Shown here: positions 15,029 to 22,866 of the stretch, in pieces
Layout: each line of letters begins with the position of its first letter
Position numbering within the stretch: the stretch's first letter is position 1
Source: an uncultured Bacillota bacterium
GTDB taxonomy: Bacteria > Bacillota > Clostridia > Peptostreptococcales > Anaerovoracaceae
Assembly (NCBI GenBank): GCA_946545145.1
Contig: CAMNNG010000002.1
Span: 1 to 28,800, forward strand
Reading direction: 5' to 3'
DNA: 28,800 nt
The notes under the pieces: model-generated
What the model was told of the DNA's origin: nothing
Database searches by the model: none
Seen by the model: only the letters and a program-made list of their open reading frames with translations
Translations under genes and position numbers: made by a program

Positions 15029-15295
15029 TTACTTTCTCAGGCCCAGACGAGCTATGAGACTTCTGTATCTCTCAAGATCCTTGTCCTTCAGATAGTTGAG
15101 AAGGTTTCTTCTCTGTCCTACCATCTTCAGAAGTCCTCTTCTGGAGTGGTGGTCCTTCTTGTGTACCTTCAGGTGTTCGTTCAGGTCATTGATCCTGTAT
15201 GTCAGGATAGCTACCTGTACTTCGGGCGAACCCGTGTCACCTTCTTTGAGAGCATACTCTTTCATGATCTCTGCTTTCTTTTCTTTTGTGATCAT
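15029..15295 (-). CDS. rpsO: Ribosomal protein S15
   Basis: An 88-residue protein of exactly the usual S15 size, with the classic segments GDTGSPEVQVAILTYRIN (19-36) and DHHSRRGLLKMVGQRR (48-63). S15 is a primary binder of the 16S rRNA central domain. The ATG at 15295 follows AAAAGGAGAAAG. The gene has a consensus promoter and a structured leader of about 85 nt, which fits the known habit of S15 repressing its own synthesis by binding a leader structure. Confidence 0.98.
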   Translation of the reverse strand: MITKEKKAEIMKEYALKEGDTGSPEVQVAILTYRINDLNEHLKVHKKDHHSRRGLLKMVGQRRNLLNYLKDKDLERYRSLIARLGLRK

Positions 15296-15320
15296 TTTTC
15301 TTTCTCCTTTTTTTCATACG

Positions 15321-15368
15321 CCCGCTCTAGGTGTTCCGCCGGAGTTTTCGGGAAACCGGGATGCGGGT
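15321..15368 (-). promoter_or_regulatory. Structured rpsO leader, candidate S15 autoregulatory element
   Basis: On the minus strand an outer CCCGC/GCGGG pairing encloses an inner stem of GGTTTCC with GGAACACC (one bulged C) and a GAAAACTCCGG loop. It lies between the rpsO promoter and the SD. The role is by analogy with S15 leaders in other bacteria; no specific S15 motif was verified. Confidence 0.45.
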
Positions 15369-15386
15369 AGATTTAGACAACGACCT

Positions 15387-15415
15387 ATGTTAGCATTATT
15401 TCGGCCGTCTGTCAA
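15387..15415 (-). promoter_or_regulatory. Promoter of rpsO(-pnp)
   Basis: TTGACA (15410-15415), a 17-nt spacer and TAACAT (15387-15392) on the minus strand, just beyond the alr stop codon. Confidence 0.88.
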
Positions 15416-15425
15416 CCTTCCTGAC

Positions 15426-16565
15426 TCAACCTCCTATGTATACTCTAGGAAGTCTCTGGCCGAATGCAGCGATGACTTCGTTGTGGATAGTTCCTGTCGC
15501 CTGACCGATCTCTTCTGCCGTGATCTTCAGATCGCCGTCTTCCCCCATCAGAATGACCTCATCGCCCACTTTGACATCGGGAACGTCAGTTACATCTATC
15601 ATGAACTGGTCCATGCAGATGTTGCCCGCAACAGGAGCATATACTCCGTTGACGATGACTCTTGCGTTCGGCGACCACATCCTCGGGTAGCCGTCTGCGT
15701 AGCCTACATTGCACGTAGCGATCTTTCTCTTTCCCGGAGCGCGGTATTTGCGGCCGTATCCGACCGAATCGCCCTCTTCGACTTCCTTGATCTTCATGAT
15801 GTTGGCTTTGACCTGCATGACGATCTTCAGCGGAACAAGATCTTTGCATGTCTCATCCATTGAATAGTGTCCGTACATCGCGATCCCCGGACGGACATGT
15901 GTGTAATATGTCTCCGGAAGGTCGATGCACGATGCGCTGTTGGCGAAACTCTTCACCTTCATATCGATGCCGTGAGCTTCGAGAGTCTCTATGATATTCT
16001 TATAATTCTCGAGCTGATACTCGGAATAGGCTTTGTCAGTGTTGTCCGCATCCGACATATGAGAGAACATGCCTACATACTCGAATGCCGGAAGCTCATC
16101 CATCTTCTTGATCTCAGGAACATACTCCTCATCGAACCTGTATCCTATCCTGCCCATGCCTGTGTCGAAGGCAATGATGCCTCTCGCCGTCTTGCCCTGC
16201 TTTTCCGCTTCATCGGAAAGAGCCTTTGCGAATTCATAAGAATCCGTAGCCGGGATGATGTCGTATTCAACGATCGTATCCGCGTTCATAGGGCTGGAAA
16301 GACCGAGGACGATGACCTCTTCGTTTTCAAAACCGTTCTGCTTCAGCTCTACAGCCTCGCCGAGTGTAGCCGTTGCGAACCATTTGAAGCCGAGCTCTCT
16401 GAGCTTGCCGGCGAATCTTATAGCGCCGCATCCGTAAGCGTCCGCTTTGACGACTCCGACATACTCGACGTTGTCGCCTACTCTGTTTTTGATAGAATTT
16501 ACGTTATACTCAAGATTGTCGAGATTGACTTCGACCCATGCCGGGCGCAGTGTTTCCTTATACAT
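15426..16565 (-). CDS. alr: Alanine racemase
   Basis: A 379-residue PLP enzyme that interconverts L- and D-alanine for peptidoglycan synthesis or D-alanine catabolism. The PLP lysine is Lys40 in VVKADAYGCGA; the second catalytic base, Tyr, lies in GDSVGYGRKYRA. Other family segments are GMGRIGYR and the C-terminal VTDVPDVKVGDEVILMG. The ATG at 16565 is chosen over an in-frame TTG at 16571 because AGGAG is 9 nt from it and only 3 nt from the TTG. Its own promoter lies at 16640-16669. The upstream neighbour is an AGCS alanine/glycine symporter, so the two may act together on imported alanine. Confidence 0.97.
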   Translation of the reverse strand: MYKETLRPAWVEVNLDNLEYNVNSIKNRVGDNVEYVGVVKADAYGCGAIRFAGKLRELGFKWFATATLGEAVELKQNGFENEEVIVLGLSSPMNADTIVEYDIIPATDSYEFAKALSDEAEKQGKTARGIIAFDTGMGRIGYRFDEEYVPEIKKMDELPAFEYVGMFSHMSDADNTDKAYSEYQLENYKNIIETLEAHGIDMKVKSFANSASCIDLPETYYTHVRPGIAMYGHYSMDETCKDLVPLKIVMQVKANIMKIKEVEEGDSVGYGRKYRAPGKRKIATCNVGYADGYPRMWSPNARVIVNGVYAPVAGNICMDQFMIDVTDVPDVKVGDEVILMGEDGDLKITAEEIGQATGTIHNEVIAAFGQRLPRVYIGG

Positions 16566-16639
16566 ATCCAACTTCTCCTGTCCCGCTCCTGCCGAGCGAA
16601 TTATTCACATATATTTTCTATAGGTAATATATTAACATA

Positions 16640-16669
16640 ATTATAGCGGAAATTGTTTTTTAGAGTAAA
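16640..16669 (-). promoter_or_regulatory. Promoter of alr
   Basis: TTTACT (16664-16669), an 18-nt spacer and a perfect TATAAT (16640-16645) on the minus strand, about 75 nt before the alr start. Confidence 0.65.
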
Positions 16670-16722
16670 ATTTTTCCGAATCTTCTATAATTTTCACTGT
16701 CTCTAAAGAGTAATTCTATGCA

Positions 16723-16749
16723 AAGAGCGCCGCCATTGACAGCGCTCTT
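16723..16749 (-). terminator. Possible terminator after the symporter gene
   Basis: AAGAGCGC and GCGCTCTT pair around an 11-nt loop. On the minus strand only TTTGCAT follows, so termination may be weak. The remaining 16572-16807 gap holds this hairpin and the alr promoter only. Confidence 0.55.
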
Positions 16750-16807
16750 ATCGAACTTACCTTCTTATCTCATTTCCATATCCTGAAAGGAAGTGTTGTC
16801 TGCTTAC

Positions 16808-18274
16808 TCAGGCTGTCTCTCTTTCCTTCTTGATCTTGACGTATTTCTCCCAGATCTTCTCGTCATCGTCTATGCCGAGGATAGCCGGATCGAACATCGG
16901 GTCTTTGCCCGCTTTACGCTGATCATCATAGTCTTTGCAGAGAGTATATGCCTTCTTCGAGAGGAAGAGTATAGCGATTACGTTGACCCATGCCATCGTT
17001 CCTGCTCCTGTGTCGCCCATCGACCAGATGACTTCGGAGTTTACGAGGATACCTGCAAGGCATGCGAAGCAGTATACGAATCTGAATGTCCAGATAGCAG
17101 CTTTCTTGCTCTTGAAGAGATATCTTACGTTGGACTCAGCCTGGTAGTAGTAAGCGATCAGTGTCGTGAAGACGAAGAACGCTATCATGATGGCGAGGAG
17201 TTTTCCTGACCATGTGCCCAGCGATGCATTCAGAGCATCCTGTACCCACAGTACGCCGTAGTCTCTTCCCGGGATCCCTTCTGTGATGAGGTTGCCTGCT
17301 GCGTCAGATACGTTGTACATACCTGTCAGGATGATGATCATCGCGCTGATCGTGCAGACTACGAGAGTATCGATGTAAACGGACAGTACCTGTACAAGGC
17401 CCTGCTTGACCGGATGCGAGCACTCAGCCGCCGCGGCTACGATCGGGCCGGAGCCCTGACCTGCTTCGTTCGAGTAGAGGCCTCTTTTTACGCCCCAGGC
17501 GATCATCGCGCCTACGATGCCTGCATACATCTGCTCCTGACCGAATGCGCACTTGAACATGAGCGCGAAAGCGGCCGGTACATCCGAGATGTGCATGCAG
17601 AATATGATGATGCCGATCACGAGATAGATGATGCACATTACAGGAGCCATGAGTTCTGCTATCTTACCGATACGGGTTACACCGCCGCTGATGACGAGGA
17701 ATGTCAGCACCGTGATGATAACTCCCATCAGAGTGTAGTTGACGCCAAAGCCTTCGCTGAATGTCGCGGCCATCGACTGAGCCTGCAGAGGAGGCATAAG
17801 CAGTCCCGGGCCGAGGATAGCCGCGATCGCGAACAGGATCGAACCGATCTTGAAATGCAGTCCTCTTTCGATGAATATCTGAGCTCCGCCCATGTACTCA
17901 TCTCCGGATCTTCTCTTGTAAGCCTGTGCGAGAGCTACTTCTACGCAGGATGTCGCTCCTCCGAGAAGAGCAAGGGCCCACATCCATACAACGGCTCCGG
18001 GGCCGCCGAAGAAGATGGCTGTAGCAACACCTGCGATGTTACCCATACCGACCCTTGCGCCTACTGTCGTTGCGAACGACTGGAAAGCGGACAGGTTTTC
18101 GCCGTCGCTTACGTTTTTCTCAGTAAGCAGCTTGCATGCATCTTTGAACCTTCTGAACTGGATGCCTCTCGTAACGACTGTGAACCAGATGCCCACGACC
18201 GCGATGAGAACTACGAGAGCCGTACTCCAGATGACGCCATTGACGCTGCCTATGAAGTCATTGAATTTTTCCAT
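16808..18274 (-). CDS. Sodium:alanine/glycine symporter, AGCS family
   Basis: A 488-residue membrane protein with about eleven transmembrane helices, starting with MEKFNDFIGSVNGVIWS. The AGCS signature region is readable as GVKRGLYSNEAGQGSGP followed by AECSHPVKQG, and GARVGMGNIAGVATAIFFGGPGAVVWMW matches the conserved unwound first helix. Family members import alanine, glycine or (rarely) other small amino acids with sodium. The signature residue after NEAG is Gln here, where Met is common, so specificity is uncertain. ATG at 18274 follows AGAGGGAATT. No good sigma-A promoter is visible upstream, but two 21-bp-spaced repeats are, and the adjacent two-component genes make regulated expression likely. 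Confidence 0.93.
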   Translation of the reverse strand: MEKFNDFIGSVNGVIWSTALVVLIAVVGIWFTVVTRGIQFRRFKDACKLLTEKNVSDGENLSAFQSFATTVGARVGMGNIAGVATAIFFGGPGAVVWMWALALLGGATSCVEVALAQAYKRRSGDEYMGGAQIFIERGLHFKIGSILFAIAAILGPGLLMPPLQAQSMAATFSEGFGVNYTLMGVIITVLTFLVISGGVTRIGKIAELMAPVMCIIYLVIGIIIFCMHISDVPAAFALMFKCAFGQEQMYAGIVGAMIAWGVKRGLYSNEAGQGSGPIVAAAAECSHPVKQGLVQVLSVYIDTLVVCTISAMIIILTGMYNVSDAAGNLITEGIPGRDYGVLWVQDALNASLGTWSGKLLAIMIAFFVFTTLIAYYYQAESNVRYLFKSKKAAIWTFRFVYCFACLAGILVNSEVIWSMGDTGAGTMAWVNVIAILFLSKKAYTLCKDYDDQRKAGKDPMFDPAILGIDDDEKIWEKYVKIKKERETA

Positions 18275-18348
18275 AATTCCCTCTTTTCGTGCCGAAATGA
18301 TATAACTTCCAAATACAATACATGATTCCTATTGTGGTTTTATGGTAC

Positions 18349-18393
18349 AAAAAAAGCGCGGAGCGTTATATTCTCAAAACTCACCGTGCTTTT
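18349..18393 (-). terminator. Terminator of the two-component operon
   Basis: AAAAGC-A-CGG and CCG-C-GCTTTT pair with one mismatch around a long AT-rich loop, followed by seven Ts on the minus strand. The 11-bp direct repeats fall in its 5' arm and loop. Confidence 0.6.
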
Positions 18394-18402
18394 CTCAAAA
18401 CT
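18371..18402 (-). promoter_or_regulatory. Two 11-bp direct repeats 21 bp apart, candidate response-regulator site
   Basis: AGTTTTGAGAA occurs at 18371-18381 and again at 18392-18402 (minus strand), exactly two helical turns apart, upstream of the AGCS gene. AraC-type proteins bind direct repeats at this kind of spacing, and the adjacent gene encodes an AraC-type response regulator. That it binds here is inference. Confidence 0.6.
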
Positions 18403-18414
18403 AACCTTTTATAC

Positions 18415-19095
18415 TTATTTTAACCTTTTTACAAAATTTGCTGGTGTTTCTCCAGTATGCATTTTGAAGTATTTGTAGTAATTGTTCAGGCTTTCGAAGC
18501 CGACTTTTTCGGCAGCGTCCTTGACGCTTACTCCATCTCTTAGCAGTACTTCTGATTTTTCGACTCTTATCCTGTTGATGTAGCTTACTACGCTCTCTCC
18601 TACATATTTCTTGAAGAGGCGCGCGATATGACCGGGTGTGACGAAGAACATTTCCGACAGAGCCGCAAGTCCTATTTTCTCGCTGTAGTGCTCATTGATG
18701 TATTCCATTATGCCGTCGACTATCTCGTTTCCGGTGAAGTTCCATCCAACTGCCCTTCCGATCGCCTTGATGAGCTGCTCTTTTTCCACGGGCTTTAGAA
18801 GGATATCCTTTGCTCCCAGTCTTAGCGCTTCCTGCGCGTAGTCGAACTGTTCGAACGCCGTAACTATTATGTAGTTCGAGGCCGGACACTCACGGATGAC
18901 TTCAAAACCGTTCATCATCGGCATCTGGATATCAAGGAAGACGATCTCGGGTTCCTCTTTTTTTATCAGAGACACTCCAAGAACGCCGTTCTCGGCTGTG
19001 CCCGCTATTTCGATAGGCAGGCTTTCTTCTTTTATGAAGTGGCGTATTATCGTTGCGACTGCCGGCTCGTCATCTATTATCACTGCTTTGATCAT
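18415..19095 (-). CDS. Response regulator, receiver plus AraC-type DNA-binding domain
   Basis: A 226-residue protein. The receiver domain (1-115) has the acidic pair Asp8-Asp9, the phospho-acceptor Asp55 (FLDIQMP), Thr79 and Lys101 (LLKPVE). The C-terminal part (about 125-226) has two AraC-type helix-turn-helices: IGLAALSEMFFVTPGHIARLFKK, and SVKDAAEKVGFESLNNYYKYFK. It belongs to the YesN-type regulators, usually transcription activators of transport genes paired with LytS/YesM-type kinases. ATG at 19095 follows GGAGGTG, 21 bp after the kinase stop. It lies directly upstream of the AGCS symporter gene, with 21-bp-spaced repeats in between. Confidence 0.95.
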   Translation of the reverse strand: MIKAVIIDDEPAVATIIRHFIKEESLPIEIAGTAENGVLGVSLIKKEEPEIVFLDIQMPMMNGFEVIRECPASNYIIVTAFEQFDYAQEALRLGAKDILLKPVEKEQLIKAIGRAVGWNFTGNEIVDGIMEYINEHYSEKIGLAALSEMFFVTPGHIARLFKKYVGESVVSYINRIRVEKSEVLLRDGVSVKDAAEKVGFESLNNYYKYFKMHTGETPANFVKRLK

Positions 19096-19116
19096 GTCAT
19101 TTCACCTCCGGGCTTA

Positions 19117-20613
19117 TCATCTGGGTATCCTGACAGTAAACCTGGTCTTTTCTCCATCCTGAACGTTTATCGTCATATCGAAATCGCTGCCGTAGCATTT
19201 TTCGAGTTTTTCATAAATGAGGCCCAGACCGTGTCCGTTCTTCGATCTGAAGTCGTTTTCGATCCTGCTGATGTCGGCCGCCGCCGGAGCGACACCGTTG
19301 TTGGTCATGTCGATGACGATCTCTCCGTTGTCATTTCTGATCATTATGTCGATCTCTTTGTCATAGTCGTACGACATGAAGCCGTGAGTGAAGGCATTCT
19401 CTATGATCGGCTGCAGGAAGTTGAACGGTATCATCGTATCCAGGCAGCTGTCATCGATCTCATAAGAGATGGCCAGTCCGTCCTTGTACCTCAGCTTCTG
19501 CAGATTGAGATAGGCCTTCAGATATTCGATCTCAGACGAAAGCTGCACCATCTTGAGCTCTGCAGTCATCGTATAGCGGAACATCTTTGAAAGGTCGATT
19601 ATGCTCTTATAAAGATCGTATCTGTCTCCTTCCAGAGCCATTGCCGACATGCAGTTCAGCGTGTTGAAGAGGAAGTGGTGATTGATCTTCAGATTGGTTA
19701 TCTGCTCAGATACCTCACCGAGGTCCTTCTGGAGCGATTCGTTCGTCATGGTCTGATCCAGAAGCTCCCTGTCCTTCCTGTGCAGCGCATCTACCGACGC
19801 AAGATACCTGATATAGTTTTCTATCGTTTCAACGATCTGATCGAGGACGGAGTGCATGGCGATCTGCGCTGTCATCGGGACATCGTATTCATGAAAATCG
19901 CTCTTCACACCCTTTTCCGATGTGAAAAAGTGGCCGCCCCTCGCAATGCCTGCCAGTTTGCCTTCATAGGATATCGGGCAGATGAATGTCGTAAGACCGT
20001 GCGAACAGGTGCAGCTGATCCAGCTGTCTTCAGCGTCGCACTCCCCTGCCTGCTTACTGAGGCATTCACACCCCGAAGGGTCGTTGATCGGATCGCAGCA
20101 GCGCATGCAAGCCTCAGGGTATGAAGCGCTCTGCATAACGGCTCTGCCGTTCACATCGAAAACGGTGAACGGAAGATCGCTCATATTCCTTACCGATTCG
20201 GTCAGGTCTGCAGCTGCCCTGTAGAGAAGGATATTCTCGTTCTCATCGACAAAAAAGTCGAAGGTATCATCTGAGTGCCCTCCCGAGACCTTCTTTTTTC
20301 CGACAGGTACGGACACGAGAAGCTCAGCGATGTTGTCATCGCTGTCGTTGATTGTCTCGTGGCTGCAGTCGGCCTCCATGACGAAGTAGTCGCCTGCGCT
20401 GAACGGATACTCTACATCGTTGATGTAATAGACGCCCTTGCCGGAAAGCACGTAAATCATCTGCTCCTGGCCGTAGTGTATATGCCTTTTTGCCCTCGTA
20501 TGCGGATACATGGTAATAAGGCCGACACTCATAGCGCTGCGGCTGTCAGTTTCGTCGGCCATATGTACCCAGTTTACGTATCCCCATTCGGTTTTCTGAA
20601 ATTTTTCTTTCAT
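19117..20613 (-). CDS. Histidine kinase with cupin and PocR-type sensor domains
   Basis: A 498-residue soluble kinase. Residues about 25-100 are a cupin with an intact metal site (His44, His46, Glu50 in HIHYGQE; His85 in CSHETIN). Residues about 133-260 resemble a PocR sensor: nine Cys between 169 and 212 and CSHGLTTFICPISYEGKLAG. A short coiled region leads to a LytS/YesM-type kinase core: phospho-acceptor His313 in NHHFLFNTLN (the common PHFLFN has Pro where this has His), N-box PIIENAFTHG (402-411) and NGHGLGL. No transmembrane helix is seen, so it senses a cytoplasmic ligand or redox/metal state. ATG at 20613 has no SD but a TATAAT 6 nt upstream. Operon with the response regulator, next to the AGCS symporter. 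Confidence 0.9.
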   Translation of the reverse strand: MKEKFQKTEWGYVNWVHMADETDSRSAMSVGLITMYPHTRAKRHIHYGQEQMIYVLSGKGVYYINDVEYPFSAGDYFVMEADCSHETINDSDDNIAELLVSVPVGKKKVSGGHSDDTFDFFVDENENILLYRAAADLTESVRNMSDLPFTVFDVNGRAVMQSASYPEACMRCCDPINDPSGCECLSKQAGECDAEDSWISCTCSHGLTTFICPISYEGKLAGIARGGHFFTSEKGVKSDFHEYDVPMTAQIAMHSVLDQIVETIENYIRYLASVDALHRKDRELLDQTMTNESLQKDLGEVSEQITNLKINHHFLFNTLNCMSAMALEGDRYDLYKSIIDLSKMFRYTMTAELKMVQLSSEIEYLKAYLNLQKLRYKDGLAISYEIDDSCLDTMIPFNFLQPIIENAFTHGFMSYDYDKEIDIMIRNDNGEIVIDMTNNGVAPAAADISRIENDFRSKNGHGLGLIYEKLEKCYGSDFDMTINVQDGEKTRFTVRIPR

Positions 20614-20619
20614 AATCAG

Positions 20620-20625
20620 ATTATA
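20620..20625 (-). promoter_or_regulatory. -10 element of the kinase operon, possible leaderless start
   Basis: TATAAT on the minus strand lies only 6 nt before the kinase ATG, so transcription would begin at or beside the start codon. No good -35 is visible at 16-19 nt. Confidence 0.4.
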
Positions 20626-20692
20626 ATCAAAACGGGATCACTTTTTTACACAATCTTTTGTTTTTTTCGACAATCCATCGAAATTGTTGTCT

Positions 20693-21949
20693 TTAGTCGT
20701 CGAAAGTGCCTGCCGGATAGAGCGGGAAGCGGGAGATGATCGCCTGAGCGTCAGCCTTGCACTTCGCCAGATTCTCTTCGTTGTCCGGATCCATGGCTAC
20801 TCTGTCGAGTATATCTACGATCTGTCTGATCTCGGGCTCTCTGAGTCCGCGCTGAGTGATCGATGTGACACCTATACGAACGCCGCTCGTTACCATGGGC
20901 GATGCAGGATCGTCAGGGATCTGCTGCTTGTTGACTGTGATCCCGATCGAGTCGAGGACTTCCTGGAACTTTCTGCCTGTGATGTTCTTCGGCCTGAGGT
21001 CTGCAACGACCATGTGGTTGTCAGTCGTTCCGCCGATCAGATCGAAACCGTGGGCCAGAAGTTCGTCAGCCAGGCATTTCGCGTTCTTCAGTACCTGAGC
21101 CATGATCGCCTTGAACTCATCAGATGCCGCATACTTGAACGACCAGCATTTCGCAGCCATCGTCTGCAGATGCATCGATCCAAGACTTCCGGGGAATACG
21201 CCGTGGTCAAGCTTCTTGGCGTGCTCAGCTTTGCAGAATACCATGCCGCTTCTCGCGCTGCAGAATGTCTTCGTCGTCGAGCTGGATACGAAGTCAGCGT
21301 ACGGGATCGGGCTGGGGATGACTCCTGCCGCAACGAGGCCGGCGATGTGAGCCATATCTACCATGAAGTAAGCATCTACCTTCTTGCAGATCTCAGCGAT
21401 CCTCTCATAATCTATCAGTCTCGGATACGAGCTCGCGCCTGCGATGATCAGCTTCGGTCTGTACTCCTCAGCCTGCTTTTCGAGTGCGTCGTAGTCGATC
21501 AGTCCTGTTGCGGGGTCAACACCGTAGAACTCAAAATTGAAGATCTTGCTCATCCAGTTCGCGCTGCTTCCGTGGGAAAGATGTCCGCCCTGGTCGAGTC
21601 TCATCGCGAGGACTTTGTCGCCCGGATCGAGGATCGATGCGTATACAGTGTAGTTGGCTGTCGTGCCGGAATACATCTGGATATTCGCGTGATCCGCTCC
21701 GTACAGTTCGCATGCTCTCTTGCAGGCGAGGATCTCGAGCTCATCGGCCTGAGCGTTTCCGGCCTGGAATCTCGAACCCGGATAGCCCTCAAGCGTTTTG
21801 TTCGTGAATACCGAACCGGCAAGTTCCATGACCTCAATCGGAACAGTGCTCTCCGAAGCGATCATTTCGATGTTGTTTTCCTGTCTGTGCAGTTCGTCTT
21901 CTACGATCTTGTACAGTTCAGGGTCTGATTTACGTGTATTCTTTAACAT
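20693..21949 (-). CDS. Divergent serine hydroxymethyltransferase-like PLP enzyme
   Basis: A 418-residue fold-type I PLP enzyme, aligning along its length with GlyA. Conserved parts include MIASES, VDMAHIAGLVAAG (with the PLP-binding Asp198 and His201), GVDPATGLIDYD and the PLP lysine Lys227. Several GlyA hallmarks are altered: YPGSRFQAG for YPGxRYYGG, YSGTTAN for HSGSQAN, RLDQGGHLSHG for DLSHGGHLTHG, and SSSTTKTFCSARSG for TTTTHKTLRGPRGG. So the fold and aldimine chemistry should hold, but folate use and substrate may differ; it could be a GlyA variant or another aldolase-like enzyme. ATG at 21949 follows GAGGTG; an ATG 18 bp upstream lacks an SD. Next downstream is the cupin-PocR kinase operon. 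Confidence 0.85.
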   Translation of the reverse strand: MLKNTRKSDPELYKIVEDELHRQENNIEMIASESTVPIEVMELAGSVFTNKTLEGYPGSRFQAGNAQADELEILACKRACELYGADHANIQMYSGTTANYTVYASILDPGDKVLAMRLDQGGHLSHGSSANWMSKIFNFEFYGVDPATGLIDYDALEKQAEEYRPKLIIAGASSYPRLIDYERIAEICKKVDAYFMVDMAHIAGLVAAGVIPSPIPYADFVSSSTTKTFCSARSGMVFCKAEHAKKLDHGVFPGSLGSMHLQTMAAKCWSFKYAASDEFKAIMAQVLKNAKCLADELLAHGFDLIGGTTDNHMVVADLRPKNITGRKFQEVLDSIGITVNKQQIPDDPASPMVTSGVRIGVTSITQRGLREPEIRQIVDILDRVAMDPDNEENLAKCKADAQAIISRFPLYPAGTFDD

Positions 21950-21989
21950 TTGCGCACCTCGTTTCATTTAGAATTAACATTTGATGTTC

Positions 21990-22019
21990 ATTATCTTCTT
22001 TATGGCTCTATTATGACAA
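21990..22019 (-). promoter_or_regulatory. Promoter of the glyA-like gene
   Basis: TTGTCA (22014-22019), an 18-nt spacer and GATAAT (21990-21995) on the minus strand. It starts within the tail of the yebC terminator. Confidence 0.6.
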
Positions 22020-22048
22020 AAGAAAAAGCAGGAAAAAATTCCTGCTTT
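22016..22048 (-). terminator. Terminator of yebC
   Basis: AAAGCAGGAA-TTTT-TTCCTGCTTT (10-bp stem) followed by TTCTTTTG on the minus strand, 35 bp past the yebC stop. Confidence 0.9.
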
Positions 22049-22083
22049 GTGCGCTTTTTTTACCGATTTTGATATCGGATATG

Positions 22084-22809
22084 TTAATCCATCAGATCAA
22101 CGCTCGAGTTGTTGTATACCTTCTGAACGTCGTCGTTGTCCTCGAGGATCTCGATCATCTTCTTGAGATTCTTGATATCGTCTTCGTTCGTAGGCTCAGA
22201 TTCGATCGTCGGGACGTTCTCTATGTCAGCCTCTACGAACTCATAGCCCGCAGCCTGAAGAGCCTCTTTGACATCGTTGAAGTCATCCGGATCCGTCAGG
22301 ATCTCAAAGCTGTCGTCATAGACCTGCATATCCTCCATGCCGGCCTCAAGAGCTGCTTCCATCAGCTCGTCCTCATCTACATCGTCTGTCTTCTCGATGA
22401 TCAGAAGTCCCTTTCTGTTGAACATGTACGATACACATCCCGGTGTTCCGAGGTTACCGCCATACTTGTCGAACGTGCTCCTTACGTTTGAAGTCGTACG
22501 GTTCTTGTTGTCAGTAAGCGTCTCTACTACGATAGCTACGCCTGCCGGTCCGTATCCCTCGAAGATCATCTCTTCGTATACTTCGCCTTCGATCTCGCCC
22601 GTACCCTTCTTGATGGCGCGGTCGATGTTGGCGTTCGGCATGTTGATGCTCTTTGCTTTGTCGATGGCGTGCTTCAGCGATATATTATACTCTGGGTCTC
22701 CGCCGGCCCTCGCTGCTACTGTGATTACGCGCGCGTACTTTGTGAACAGCGCCGCTCTTCTTTTGTCCTGCGATTCTTTTCTACCGGCTATGGTTCCGTG
22801 TCTGCCCAT
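22084..22809 (-). CDS. yebC: YebC/PmpR (TACO1) family protein
   Basis: A 241-residue protein with all the marks of the family: MGRHGTIAGRKESQDKRRA at the N-terminus, NANIDRAIKKGTGE, YEGYGPxGVA-like (FEGYGPAGVAIVVE) and NRTTSNVRSTFDKYGGNLG. Members were long annotated as transcription regulators; recent work on YebC/TACO1 proteins links them to translation, helping ribosomes pass proline-rich stretches. The C-terminus (DDIKNLKKMIEILEDNDDVQKVY) is the usual ending. ATG at 22809 follows AAGGAG. It has its own consensus promoter and terminator, so it is a single-gene unit between the large activase gene and the glyA-like gene. Confidence 0.96.
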   Translation of the reverse strand: MGRHGTIAGRKESQDKRRAALFTKYARVITVAARAGGDPEYNISLKHAIDKAKSINMPNANIDRAIKKGTGEIEGEVYEEMIFEGYGPAGVAIVVETLTDNKNRTTSNVRSTFDKYGGNLGTPGCVSYMFNRKGLLIIEKTDDVDEDELMEAALEAGMEDMQVYDDSFEILTDPDDFNDVKEALQAAGYEFVEADIENVPTIESEPTNEDDIKNLKKMIEILEDNDDVQKVYNNSSVDLMD

Positions 22810-22866
22810 TTGTTTCTCCTTGAATTGATATATTGATATCCTTGACTATAACTTACCCAAAAATGT

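Noticed and set aside
13726..15057. 443-residue plus-strand open frame antisense to pnp
   Set aside because: Composition is that of an antisense shadow; it crosses the rpsO-pnp control region and has no known domain.
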